Below, piece by piece: positions 25,965 through 33,272 of a stretch of DNA of 37,555 nt; the first letter of the stretch is position 1, and each line of letters begins with the position of its first letter. Source of the DNA: Deltaproteobacteria bacterium. Its GTDB lineage: Bacteria; Desulfobacterota; Desulfomonilia; UBA1062. The stretch is from the NCBI GenBank assembly GCA_018436855.1, contig JAHDKO010000104.1, forward strand, positions 1 to 37,555, written 5' to 3'. Both the position numbers and the translations under genes were made by a program. The notes beneath the pieces are model-generated. The model was not told where the DNA came from, ran no database searches, and saw only the letters and a program-made list of their open reading frames with translations.

Positions 25965-26408
25965 TGATTTCAAGGACTTACGTCAAAAAACCCTGTAAAC
26001 AAGATCGCTTTCTTTCACATCATTAACCTTTCCCCAAAAAGGTCTTATTGTATGTCTAAAGATAAGTATAAAGTGTACAGGCAATATCCAGATATTGAAA
26101 GGGATGCTGCCTTTGAGAAGAAGGCAATAGTCTCTTCCTTTGGTTTCATCCTCCCACCATCCGGCATAATGGTGTTATGGCCGGTGCATTCCTCAAAGCG
26201 GCAGGGAGTTTTTTTTGCATTGACGTCAAAAACCGTGACCCTCGTCACGCTCGGCCGAGCTCGGAACTGTGGGCCTTGAGAAATGCTTATAGAAAATCAT
26301 GAATCTTGTATGATACATGCAACATCGTGTATGTGCTCTTAGAGAAAGCTGCACAACATTTTCTGCTGAAATGAAGGGCGCCGGACTTTTTTTCGAGGTA
26401 TGGTCCTT
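25965..26408. other. 444-base gap after tRNA-Ser(CGA), no convincing gene
   Basis: Sequence between tRNA-Ser and the FkbM methyltransferase is AT-richer than tadA. An open frame at 26052-26279 (75 residues, AAGGT eight bases ahead) and an antisense frame overlap each other and neither has recognisable domains. There are several small palindromes: TGACGTCA at 26221-26228, GTGAC/GTCAC at 26235-26248 and GCTCGGCCGAGC at 26249-26260. This looks like decayed or mobile-derived sequence. Confidence 0.4.
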
Positions 26409-27260
26409 ATGAAGATGAAACTGAAAATGTTTGTCAGAACCATGATCGGTTCACTGATCTGTTCGGTCACGAAGATGTTGCTCGGGCCGCATGTGTTCGC
26501 GTTGCTCGTGAAATCGGACAACGGCATATTCGCGGTAGATCCAGAAGATTATGAAACTTACGGTGTCAGCCGGCGCCTGAGAAAGGCCGGGGAATGGGGG
26601 ACGGCCGAGATCGAGAGGTTAAAACCGCATATTACGCAGGACAGCAGGGTATTAGTTGTGGGAGCTCACATAGGGACACTGGCCATACCCCTTGCGAAGC
26701 TCAGCCGCAAGGTTGTAGCCATAGAGGCGAATCCTCGCACATATGGTCTGCTGGTGCAGAATATCGCGTTGAACTCCGTCACCAACTGCACGGCGATAAA
26801 CGTGGCGGCAAGCGACAAGAACGAAGAGATCAAGTTCCTGCTCAGCAGGGCGAATTCAGGGGGAAGCAAACGAGTCCCCATGAAGAAAGAATACATGTAC
26901 TACTACGACAACCCGGAAGAAATATCGGTGAGAGCGGTAAGCCTCGATGAGTATCTGGAAAAAAAGGATTTTGATATCGTGGTCATGGACATAGAAGGGT
27001 CGGAGTACTTTGCCTTGAAAGGAATGCAGGAAATACTCACGAAGTGCAGGCTTATCATGATAGAATTCCTGCCGCATCATCTGAAAAATGTCAGCTGTGT
27101 CACGGTCGGGCAATTCCTCTCGGTCGTCGCCCCTCATTTCTCCAAGATGACGATACCTTCCAGGGATAAGACTGTGGGCTCTTCCGAATTCCTTGATTCT
27201 CTGACTGAATTGTATGAAGATGAAGAAGGGGATGAGGGAATTGTCTTTGAAAAGATCTGA
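26409..27260 (+). CDS. FkbM family SAM-dependent methyltransferase
   Basis: The protein of about 283 residues has the FkbM-type Rossmann fold: VLVVGAHIGTLAIPLA (SAM motif I), VVAIEANPRTYGLLVQNIALN (ribose-binding glutamate) and the family signature VVMDIEGSEYFALKG, in the usual order. The N terminus carries a hydrophobic stretch (TMIGSLICSVTKMLLGPHVF) that could tether it to the membrane. The start at ATG 26409 is chosen because GAGGT ends ten bases ahead; ATG 26400 in the same frame is also possible. FkbM proteins often O-methylate sugars, so a glycan-related role is plausible. The gene stands in a lower-GC islet between two tRNA-Ser genes and has no close partner. Confidence 0.85.
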   Translation: MKMKLKMFVRTMIGSLICSVTKMLLGPHVFALLVKSDNGIFAVDPEDYETYGVSRRLRKAGEWGTAEIERLKPHITQDSRVLVVGAHIGTLAIPLAKLSRKVVAIEANPRTYGLLVQNIALNSVTNCTAINVAASDKNEEIKFLLSRANSGGSKRVPMKKEYMYYYDNPEEISVRAVSLDEYLEKKDFDIVVMDIEGSEYFALKGMQEILTKCRLIMIEFLPHHLKNVSCVTVGQFLSVVAPHFSKMTIPSRDKTVGSSEFLDSLTELYEDEEGDEGIVFEKI

Positions 27261-27327
27261 CGATCTGAAACCTGATTTTTCTTACAATTGAAAATAGCTC
27301 CCAAATGTCATGAGGAGGGGCAATGCC

Positions 27328-27543
27328 TTGATCCGGAATAACGGTTTGCACGACCGCGTGGAGCGTGAACGCGAGGCCCACACCGAACGGGATGTCCTGG
27401 CCGAGAATGCCCGGATAAAGAGCCGGTTTCCCCATCTCGAATCGTATCCTTCGATGGCGCGTTTCGATGCGATCATCGAGGGTATCGCCGCTACTTCTTT
27501 TCCTTCCCGGCCTTATCGTCCACGATCCATTCATACTCGGTGA
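27328..27543 (+). pseudogene. Truncated methyltransferase-like fragment
   Basis: AGGAGGGG at 27313-27320 precedes a TTG start whose product contains HDRVEREREAHTERDVLAEN followed by ARIKSRFPHLESYPS. This matches, from memory, the N terminus of some class I SAM methyltransferases in glycan clusters, but no SAM-binding domain follows: after about 50 residues the frame loses that character and runs into the 3' end of the oppositely oriented gene at 27491. I read it as the broken 5' end of a gene whose rest was deleted. Confidence 0.45.
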
Positions 27544-27769
27544 TCTCGATCTTTTTCTTGGCCTCGATCTTTTTCACCTGGATCTCCTTCCGGGTGATCC
27601 GGTAGACCTTTCCCTCCCCCCTGTAGTGCTCCAAGGCCTCTTCGAGGGTGGGGTAGATCTCGATCTTTTTCGTGCCGAAGAGTGAATCCTTCATGATGGC
27701 AAACTCGTCAGAAAACCCTTGAGAAGACCAGAGCACAACCATCAGCAAACCCAGTACAATCTTTTTCAT
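27491..27769 (-). CDS. Small exported protein, hypothetical
   Basis: The 92-residue protein begins MKKIVLGLLMVVLWSSQGFS, a good signal peptide with a likely cut after about residue 20. The mature part is small and highly charged: lysine, glutamate and isoleucine alternate in VYRITRKEIQVKKIEAKKK and EITEYEWIVDD, suggesting a small beta-rich domain. GAGAAGGTGAT upstream of the ATG is a good ribosome-binding site. There is no lipobox and no recognised family. It is on the opposite strand to its neighbours, converging on the truncated methyltransferase fragment. A periplasmic location is inferred. Confidence 0.75.
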   Translation of the reverse strand: MKKIVLGLLMVVLWSSQGFSDEFAIMKDSLFGTKKIEIYPTLEEALEHYRGEGKVYRITRKEIQVKKIEAKKKIEITEYEWIVDDKAGKEKK

Positions 27770-28034
27770 GGCATATCACCTTCTCTTCTTAGTTGTTTGA
27801 TATTTTTCAGGGCTCTGTCAAGTGCCGGTTGCAATAAATTCTTCCGGTGCGATGGCCGGGTCATCATCTATGCAGCCGTTTTTTTAGGAGATTGCTTTGA
27901 CGTTTACATTGACGGAACTTTGTGTTAGTTCACCTTGAGCGCTCTTTGATACGAGGCGCTCTTGGTCGGTCTTTTCGGTTCCTGTGCGGCATCCGGGTCC
28001 GGGGAGTCCGGTCGAGAGAGTGACGGAGTACTCT

Positions 28035-28127
28035 GGAGAGATGCCCGAGAGGCCGAAGGGGCGCGATTGGAAATCGTGTGTACCACCAAAAGTGGTACCG
28101 AGGGTTCGAATCCCTCTCTCTCCGCCA
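28035..28127 (+). tRNA. tRNA-Ser (anticodon GGA)
   Basis: The 93-base type II tRNA has acceptor arm GGAGAGA with TCTCTCC, anticodon stem CGCGA/TCGTG around loop TTGGAAA with GGA at 28069-28071, a long variable arm (TACCACC with GGTGGTA-like pairing) and a T arm with GGTTCGAATCC. CCA is encoded at 28125-28127. It reads UCC and UCU serine codons. The SRP RNA starts about five bases downstream, so the two are probably cotranscribed. Confidence 0.96.
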
Positions 28128-28132
28128 GAAAA

Positions 28133-28253
28133 GGCCGCATAAAGGGGCCATGTCTCATGCAGTACAACGCTGTGAACCCCGTCAGGCCCGGAAGGGAGCA
28201 GCGGTAAACGGTACGTTGTATGTGTATGTAAGGCATGGCCCCCTTGTGCGGCC
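28133..28253 (+). ncRNA. ffs: Signal recognition particle RNA (4.5S, bacterial small type)
   Basis: The conserved apical domain GTCAGGCCCGGAAGGGAGCA begins at 28181 and continues AGCGGTAA, the Ffh-binding core. The ends pair over a long stem: GGCCGCAT...GGGGCCATG at 28133-28151 with CATGGCCCC...GTGCGGCC at 28234-28253. The RNA joins Ffh to target membrane proteins co-translationally. It lies between tRNA-Ser(GGA) and dnaX, an order seen in several proteobacteria. Exact mature ends are estimated. Confidence 0.95.
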
Positions 28254-28259
28254 TTTTTT
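28233..28259 (+). terminator. Rho-independent terminator formed by the SRP RNA end
   Basis: The 3' strand of the long SRP RNA stem ends GTGCGGCC and is followed by six T residues at 28254-28259. The closing stem thus doubles as the terminator hairpin, separating the tRNA-Ser/SRP RNA unit from dnaX 36 bases downstream. Confidence 0.75.
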
Positions 28260-28295
28260 CTTGAATAATTTCTCCCGGGATACTAGGATCAGGCC

Positions 28296-29852
28296 ATGTA
28301 TCAGGTAATAGCACGCAAGTTCAGACCCCAGACCTTCGAAGACATCGTCGGGCAGGGGCACGTGACCGGCGTCATCAAAAACGCCATCGACTTGAACCGG
28401 CTGCCTCACGCGTTCATCTTCTCAGGCCCCCGGGGCGTGGGCAAGACGTCGGCCGCGAGGATCCTGGCCAAGGCCATCAATTGCGAAAAGGGGCTCTCCA
28501 GCACTCCCTGCAATGCCTGCAAGATCTGTGAGGACATCACGGCCTCTCGGGCCGTGGATATCTTCGAGATCGACGCCGCTTCACACACCAGCGTGGAGAA
28601 CATCAGGGATCTCATCGAAAACGCACGCTATGCCCCGAGCACGGCGAGGTTCAAGACCTTCATCATCGACGAGGTCCACATGCTCTCCCGCAGCGCCTTC
28701 AACGCTCTGCTCAAGACGCTTGAAGAGCCGCCCGAGCACGTGATCTTCATCATGGCCACCACCGAGCTCGCCAAGGTGCCCGTCACCGTGCTCTCGCGAT
28801 GCCAGCGGTACGACTTCCGGCGGATTCCGGTGCCCGAGATTATAGCGCATCTTTCTTCCATTGCCTCGCAGGAGCAGATCTCCATCAGCGAAGACGCCCT
28901 CATGATCATCGCGCTTCAGGCCGACGGGAGCATGCGCGACGCCCAGGGCATGCTCGAGCACACCGCGGCAGCCGAGGCCCGGGAAATCGACGCGCCCACT
29001 GTGGAGAGGATGCTCGGCCTGGTGGAACGCGCGACCATGCACGATCTGCTTCAGGGCGTGATCGAGCGGGATGTCACAATCGTGCTCGATGTGGTGGGCA
29101 GGGTCTACCAGTTCGGGCATGATATTCTCCAGCTCTACCGGTCCCTGATGGAGAGCTTCCGGAACATGATGGTGCTCAAGGCCGGATATGCGAATATTTC
29201 CCTGCCCCAGGAGGAAAAGGCCTTTTTGCAGGAGCTCATCAGGCCGGTCCCGTTCGAAGAGCTGCACCGGATGCTCAGCGTGCTGATCCACTCCGAGGAG
29301 GATCTCAAGTTTTCGAGCCTGCCCAAGGTGACGCTCGAGACCATCCTCCTGCGCATCATATCCGCCCCCGCCCTGGCCGATATCCAGCAGCTCATCCAGA
29401 CAGTCACGTCCAGACAGGGCCCGGCGCCGGTCAGGCCGGCCGCCCCGGCGGCCGCGGCCCCGGACAAGCACCGGAAGCCCCTGTCTTCGCTGCCCCGGTC
29501 GTGGGAAGGCTTTGTCGCTTATCTGAATGACCACGACCAGCCCATGTACGCCATGGTCACCTCGGCAGGCCGGACCGTCGAGGACCAGGATAATGCCGGC
29601 ATGACGCTGTACTGCGCCAATCAGTTCATGACCGAACAGCTCAGGAGGGCACTGCCCGACATCCGGAAAAAGGCGCAGGCGTTTTTCAAAAAAGATCTCC
29701 AGATACGGGTGGAGATGCTGGAGGCCGCCGGACCGGCAGAGAAGAAACCGCGACCTTCCGAGGTGCGCGCCAACGTCATGAAGTCTCCCGTGGTCAAGGA
29801 AATCCTCTCCGAGTTCAATGGTGTGGTCAGGGATGTCAAACCCGGTGAATGA
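28296..29852 (+). CDS. dnaX: DNA polymerase III subunit gamma/tau
   Basis: The 518-residue clamp-loader ATPase opens MYQVIARKFRPQTFEDIVGQ. Walker A is GPRGVGKTS (44-52), the zinc module is C63-x8-C72-x2-C75-x2-C78, Walker B is IIDEVHM (123-129), sensor 1 follows in ATTELAK, and the arginine finger lies in LSRCQRYDF (166-174). An Ala/Pro-rich linker (GPAPVRPAAPAAAAP, about 376-390) marks the switch from gamma-type domains to the tau C terminus. It loads the beta sliding clamp. The 518 residues suit a full-length tau without frameshifting. The 3' end overlaps the next gene by about 20 bases. No ybaB-recR pair follows, unlike many genomes. Confidence 0.97.
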   Translation: MYQVIARKFRPQTFEDIVGQGHVTGVIKNAIDLNRLPHAFIFSGPRGVGKTSAARILAKAINCEKGLSSTPCNACKICEDITASRAVDIFEIDAASHTSVENIRDLIENARYAPSTARFKTFIIDEVHMLSRSAFNALLKTLEEPPEHVIFIMATTELAKVPVTVLSRCQRYDFRRIPVPEIIAHLSSIASQEQISISEDALMIIALQADGSMRDAQGMLEHTAAAEAREIDAPTVERMLGLVERATMHDLLQGVIERDVTIVLDVVGRVYQFGHDILQLYRSLMESFRNMMVLKAGYANISLPQEEKAFLQELIRPVPFEELHRMLSVLIHSEEDLKFSSLPKVTLETILLRIISAPALADIQQLIQTVTSRQGPAPVRPAAPAAAAPDKHRKPLSSLPRSWEGFVAYLNDHDQPMYAMVTSAGRTVEDQDNAGMTLYCANQFMTEQLRRALPDIRKKAQAFFKKDLQIRVEMLEAAGPAEKKPRPSEVRANVMKSPVVKEILSEFNGVVRDVKPGE

Positions 29853-30816
29853 CACCCTCACCGCGCTTGAGGGCGTCCACGTGGGTCACTGCTCGGACCT
29901 GACCGGAGGCACCGGGGTCACGGTCATCCTGTTCGAGCGGCCCGGCGTGGGAGCGGTCGATACCACCGGCATGGCGACCTCCTCCCGGCAGGTGGACTCC
30001 CTGGAGATGATGCACCCGTGCGTGGCTGTCCACGGAGTGTGCCTGGCAGGCGGTTCGGCCTTCGGCCTCGATGCGGCCACCGGCGTGGTCAGGTATCTCG
30101 AGGAGCAGGGTGTGGGCCTGGACCTCGCGGTGGCCCGGCTGCCCGTTGTCCCCACCGCGGTCATCTTCGACCTTTCGTTCATGGATTCCTCCGCCAGGCC
30201 GAGCCCGTCCATGGCGTACGAAGCATGCCGCGCGGCATCGTCTCATCCGGTGGAACAGGGATGCGTGGGCGCAGGCACCGGAGCCACCTCAGGAAAGATC
30301 AGAGGCGTGCTCTCAGCCACCAAGGCCGGCCTGGGCTCAAGCATGGCCATGGGAGACCGCGGCGTACGCATGGGCGCTCTGGTCGTGGCCAATCCCTTTG
30401 GAGACGTACTCGACGAGCAGGGGGGAATCATTGCCGGGGCACGGGAAGGCGCCGGGTTTCTCAACTCGTTCGAGGCGATCCGCAAGGGCGAGGTCCGTAC
30501 GAGAATGGGCGCGCAGGGCAATACTACACTGTGCGTCCTGGTGACCGATGCCAGGCTGGACAAGGTCACGGCCATGCAGATAGCCCGCATGGGCGGCAAT
30601 GGCCTTGCCCGGCACATCAGCCCCTACAACACCCCCTTTGACGGGGATATGGTGTTCTGCTTTTCCATTGGAGACAAAGAGGTCCATCCCCTCCATCTCG
30701 GCGTGCTCGCCGCACAGGCGGCCAAGGATGCGCTGTTGAACGCGGTCCGCAATGCCCGTTCCCTGGGCGGGCTCCCGGCGTCCAGGGACATTCTTGCGAC
30801 AACCTTTCCCGGCTGA
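29833..30816 (+). CDS. P1 family peptidase (DmpA-like, serine/threonine self-cleaving aminopeptidase)
   Basis: The protein of about 327 residues belongs to the DmpA/P1 (peptidase S58) family. Signatures are TGGTGVTVILFERPGVGAVD, VHGVCLAGGSAFGLDAATGV, GAGTGATSGKIRG, GDRGVRMGALVVANPFGDV and, at the auto-cleavage site, GNTTLCVLVTDARLDK. The Asn-Thr junction there (T231) is the expected self-processing point, giving an N-terminal-nucleophile enzyme. Family members cleave D- or L-amino-acid amides, beta-peptides or N-terminal residues, so the substrate stays open. The start at ATG 29833 is chosen; the longer frame from 29818 is also possible. It overlaps dnaX by 20 bases and ends about 100 bases before tRNA-Met. 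Confidence 0.9.
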   Translation: MSNPVNDTLTALEGVHVGHCSDLTGGTGVTVILFERPGVGAVDTTGMATSSRQVDSLEMMHPCVAVHGVCLAGGSAFGLDAATGVVRYLEEQGVGLDLAVARLPVVPTAVIFDLSFMDSSARPSPSMAYEACRAASSHPVEQGCVGAGTGATSGKIRGVLSATKAGLGSSMAMGDRGVRMGALVVANPFGDVLDEQGGIIAGAREGAGFLNSFEAIRKGEVRTRMGAQGNTTLCVLVTDARLDKVTAMQIARMGGNGLARHISPYNTPFDGDMVFCFSIGDKEVHPLHLGVLAAQAAKDALLNAVRNARSLGGLPASRDILATTFPG

Positions 30817-30882
30817 TGCCCCTGATCCTGTCTGGGAATCACGAAACCTCATGGATGCTCGATTCTCAAGAAGTGAAAACCG

Positions 30883-30911
30883 TTGACAAACTGAAGCGAG
30901 TTGAGTAGAAA
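30883..30911 (+). promoter_or_regulatory. Sigma-70 promoter for tRNA-Met
   Basis: A perfect -35 TTGACA at 30883-30888 and TAGAAA at 30906-30911 are separated by exactly 17 bases. Transcription would start near 30918, five bases before the tRNA. A strong -35 and short leader are normal for stable RNA genes. Confidence 0.7.
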
Positions 30912-30922
30912 AATATTCCCGT

Positions 30923-30999
30923 GGCGGAGTAGCTCAGTTGGTGAGAGCATGCGGCTCATATCCGCAGAGTCGGGGGTTCAAGTCCCTCCTCCGCTACCA
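30923..30999 (+). tRNA. tRNA-Met (anticodon CAT, elongator type)
   Basis: The 77-base tRNA, CCA included, has acceptor arm GGCGGAG with CTCCGCT (one G:U pair at position 1), a D arm with AGCTCAGTTGG, anticodon loop CTCATAT with CAT, and T arm GGGTTCAAGTCCC. The first pair is not the C:A mismatch of initiator tRNA, so elongator tRNA-Met is most likely; a lysidine-modified tRNA-Ile2 with the same anticodon cannot be fully excluded. Confidence 0.92.
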
Positions 31000-31338
31000 T
31001 ACTTCCCTCTTTCTTATCTGAGATCAGCAGTTCAAGCTTGCTCCCCGTACAAAATAGGCCTGCCATCTTAAAAAATACCAAATCCGAAATTCTGCCTGCA
31101 GAAGCCTGTTGCTGTGCCGATGAATAGCGTGAGAATACAAAGGAGAACGCCATCGTCCAGAGATGGTTGAGACAGGGACAGGACGTACCTGACAAGGAGA
31201 GTACAGTCGTGTTCGTGAACCGGCTGCCGGATACAAGAAGGCACTGCTCCTGAAGAACAGTGCCCTTTTTTACATGTATCTTTTTGGTGTTGACTGAAAA
31301 GGTCGTTACAGGATCCGGTACTGATAGATATGTGTATC
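31000..31338. other. 339-base stretch without a gene after tRNA-Met
   Basis: No open frame here has a credible ribosome-binding site or domain. It holds the terminator hairpin at 31240-31271 and otherwise low-information sequence separating the tRNA from the convergent PEP-CTERM gene. A short transcript from the tRNA promoter to that terminator, possibly carrying a small RNA, is possible. Confidence 0.5.
31240..31271 (+). terminator. Rho-independent terminator downstream of tRNA-Met
   Basis: GGCACTG at 31240-31246 pairs perfectly with CAGTGCC at 31258-31264, with an 11-base loop, followed by six T residues at 31266-31271. It lies about 240 bases after tRNA-Met. Read on the other strand the stem could also help stop the PEP-CTERM transcript, but its T run there (TTCTTGT) is weak. 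Confidence 0.75.
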
Positions 31339-31722
31339 CTACCTTATATTGCCGAACCTCTTTTTCAGGGTGACGAGCCCCACGATGCCTGTTCCGAGAA
31401 GCAGCATGGTGGCTGGTTCCGGAACCGGTGCTGTCGTCCCTTGATCGCCTGTTTCGGTATCGATGTAGGTGTCGGAGCCGGTTGAAGGGTCGCCTAGGAG
31501 AGGGGGATTGTTGTTTTCTCCTCCAGTCTGAGGGTCTTTCGGGTACGGGTCGGCCATGTCCCCGATGATGTTCGAAACAGACAAGGTATTCATGGCCTCC
31601 CAGTTAACGTCCGCGTACAATCTGGAAATATCTGTGATGCCGAAGCTCAATGCCGATGAAATGCCCGGGCATACGACAATGCACAGTCCCGCGAACAAAC
31701 ATATCGTGATAGTCTTCATCAT
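31339..31722 (-). CDS. PEP-CTERM sorting domain-containing surface protein
   Basis: The 127-residue protein has a signal peptide (about residues 1-24, ending SSA), a short acidic, Asn/Asp/Gly/Thr-rich mature part without cysteine, and a canonical PEP-CTERM tail: VPEPATMLLLG (100-110), a hydrophobic helix and the basic end KKRFGNIR. Exosortase should cleave the tail and route the protein to the cell surface or to glycan attachment. This system is characteristic of bacteria that make extracellular polysaccharide in EpsH-type loci, which suits the glycan cluster upstream. AGGAGG five bases before the first ATG supports the start (a second ATG follows at once). Expression may depend on the sigma-54 site just upstream. 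The protein's own role is unknown. Confidence 0.92.
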   Translation of the reverse strand: MMKTITICLFAGLCIVVCPGISSALSFGITDISRLYADVNWEAMNTLSVSNIIGDMADPYPKDPQTGGENNNPPLLGDPSTGSDTYIDTETGDQGTTAPVPEPATMLLLGTGIVGLVTLKKRFGNIR

Positions 31723-31755
31723 TGCTGCCTCCTCTGCTGCAATGGCATTTCATTA

Positions 31756-31770
31756 GCATATAGGGTGCCA
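31756..31770 (-). promoter_or_regulatory. Candidate sigma-54 promoter for the PEP-CTERM gene
   Basis: On the - strand the sequence reads TGGCACCCTATATGC, with GG and GC exactly ten bases apart as in the -24/-12 consensus (TGGCAC, then TGC in place of TTGC). Transcription would begin near 31744, giving a leader of about 22 bases that contains the AGGAGG. PEP-CTERM systems are known to be accompanied by the PrsK/PrsR regulators, PrsR being a sigma-54-type activator. Confidence 0.6.
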
Positions 31771-31948
31771 GACCAACATAATTGCATAAAGATATATAAT
31801 AACTCATGAAAACGAAATGGGGGGAGAGTGCGTGATGAAGAAAAAACGCTGTAATAAAGAACAATAATGCCCACTTAAGGGTAAATATTTACACACACGT
31901 GGTGTTTGGGATTTGCCTGCAAAGGGTTCGTGCAATCAGGGAAGGGTG

Positions 31949-31995
31949 AAAAAATCCATCGTGAGCTGCCCCCCGGTCTCTGGACCAGGGGGCTC
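31949..31995 (-). terminator. Terminator of the lipoprotein gene
   Basis: Just after the lipoprotein stop, the - strand has a GC-rich hairpin: ten pairs between 31983-31992 and 31969-31978 with a four-base loop (one G:U), extended by GAG/CTC. A run of six T residues on the - strand follows at 31949-31954. The T run is somewhat far from the stem base, so strength is uncertain. It also shields the PEP-CTERM promoter from read-through. Confidence 0.55.
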
Positions 31996-32002
31996 TCCAT
32001 CT

Positions 32003-32899
32003 TTATGGCAAAGAAAGACAGCTCATTCGAGCGATCTCTTTCATGAAGCAATGGATCGGGATTGCCCCGGCCGGTGATGCTGTCTGCAGCGAGGCGGGCA
32101 GCACGGCGTCAGAAGAGAGCGTAATATCGAACAGTTCAACCAGATAATCATAGCTTACCGGATCTTGTCCTTCCTCTTCTCTGGTATATTCCATCTCTAC
32201 CTTCACAAGGCCAGTACTCCTGCCGAGCCACAAGGTTCCTGAACCGGTGAGTATTGTCGTCGAGCCGTCTATGGTCTCTTCCGAAAATGATTCGGTCGCT
32301 ATTCTGAGGGCCTCATACGTGCTTCCGAGAACCGAAACCGACACGATGTCCAGCGGGGTTATGGTCGTGGTGATCGTCCTGGTGCCTATCGCAACAGGGT
32401 TATCGTGTTCGAAGAGATCTTCCACGATCGTGGTTTCGTATTCCCGTCCGGCAACTACTGATTCGGGTTCTTCGTCACCGGTGATGGTGGTATGATCGAC
32501 GTTGGTGAATATCCATCTGACAGGATTCAAATAGGTGAGATATTGATCATCGATGATCTTTTCGCCATCGAGGGTAAAATAGATGTTACCCATAAGGCTG
32601 GTGCAATTGTCCGGGTCGAGTCCTACGGTAACGGTTTCTAGAAGATGTGGATTGCCTTCGTCGCCTTCATAATTGTACTGGATCTCGATATCACTGTCTT
32701 CCACAGAAAAGGAGCTCTTTTTATAGATCGTGGGGTCTCCTTCTTTTGTAATCTTATACATCATCTCGTCGCCGTCGCCCGGCTGATAATAGTAGGCCCC
32801 TGCATCGATGACGGTTTCTCCGCCGCCACCGCTGCTGCTTCCTCCCCCGCACGAGGTGATGAGGAACAGGGCGGTACACAGCACTGACAAATAACGCAT
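32003..32899 (-). CDS. Lipoprotein, hypothetical
   Basis: The 298-residue protein begins MRYLSVLCTALFLITSC; lipobox ITSC places the acylated cysteine at residue 17, and Gly/Ser-rich GGGSSSGGGGE forms a flexible linker. The remainder is beta-rich and acidic, with repeated Thr-Val-Glu strands (for example TRTITTTITPLDIVSVSVLG and GSGTLWLGRSTGLVKVEMEY), resembling outer-membrane-attached beta-barrel-like or beta-sandwich lipoproteins. The ATG at 32899 is chosen because GGGAGGAG ends four bases upstream; a longer frame would add 21 residues without a signal. It is transcribed on the - strand towards the PEP-CTERM gene and has its own terminator. No family is recognised. Confidence 0.85.
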   Translation of the reverse strand: MRYLSVLCTALFLITSCGGGSSSGGGGETVIDAGAYYYQPGDGDEMMYKITKEGDPTIYKKSSFSVEDSDIEIQYNYEGDEGNPHLLETVTVGLDPDNCTSLMGNIYFTLDGEKIIDDQYLTYLNPVRWIFTNVDHTTITGDEEPESVVAGREYETTIVEDLFEHDNPVAIGTRTITTTITPLDIVSVSVLGSTYEALRIATESFSEETIDGSTTILTGSGTLWLGRSTGLVKVEMEYTREEEGQDPVSYDYLVELFDITLSSDAVLPASLQTASPAGAIPIHCFMKEIARMSCLSLP

Positions 32900-33272
32900 G
32901 ATCTCCTCCCTTGCATGGCGCTGTCCTGCACTGACTGAATCGGCAGGATGGACTTTTTTCATAAAGAGAAATACGATTCGATCAATTTGGCATAAAGTCG
33001 TTTGTCTGCTCCAGGTTTTGTCATATTATGAGCTTTTATGGCCATGAACGTGCGAATGTTTGTTCATCGATGGCAGGGGCCTTTGACGGGCAAGCCCTAC
33101 GACCCGGCTTCAAGCCGCAAGCTTAAAGGGGGATATGTCCCTTCCTGCAAGGCCCTTAAAAAGCGGACTTGAGATTATAGATTCATATGGTGTATGAGCG
33201 CCGGTCCCTTTTTGGATTGATGGGAGCCCGGGGTTATATCTATAGTTAATGAACGGTGAGCGGAGGGAGAGT
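32900..33272. other. Divergent intergenic region between lipoprotein and GH57 operon
   Basis: This 373-base gap separates the - strand lipoprotein from the + strand glucan operon, so it should contain both promoters. It is AT-rich up to about 33060. A GG-N10-GC match at 33040-33053 resembles a weak sigma-54 site, and a sigma-70 candidate lies at 33217-33246. No open frame here is convincing. Confidence 0.5.
33217..33246 (+). promoter_or_regulatory. Candidate sigma-70 promoter of the GH57 operon
   Basis: TTGATG at 33217-33222 and TATAGT at 33241-33246 with an 18-base spacer. Transcription would start near 33253, about 20 bases before the ATG at 33273 and with its ribosome-binding site inside the leader, which supports that start over the in-frame ATG at 33249. 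Confidence 0.45.

Noticed and set aside
29681..29700. Run of A residues in dnaX that could be a frameshift site for gamma/tau
   Set aside because: The reading frame is TTC AAA AAA GAT, which is not an A AAA AAG slippery heptamer, and it is far too close to the C terminus to make a gamma-size product.
28581..29861. A long open frame (426 codons) on the - strand antisense to dnaX
   Set aside because: It is the shadow of a GC-rich gene; no ribosome-binding site or domain is seen, while dnaX on the + strand has every family motif.
33040..33053. Second sigma-54-like GG-N10-GC match before the GH57 operon
   Set aside because: Only TGG and GC match; -24 and -12 cores are otherwise poor and it is over 200 bases from the start codon, so chance is more likely.
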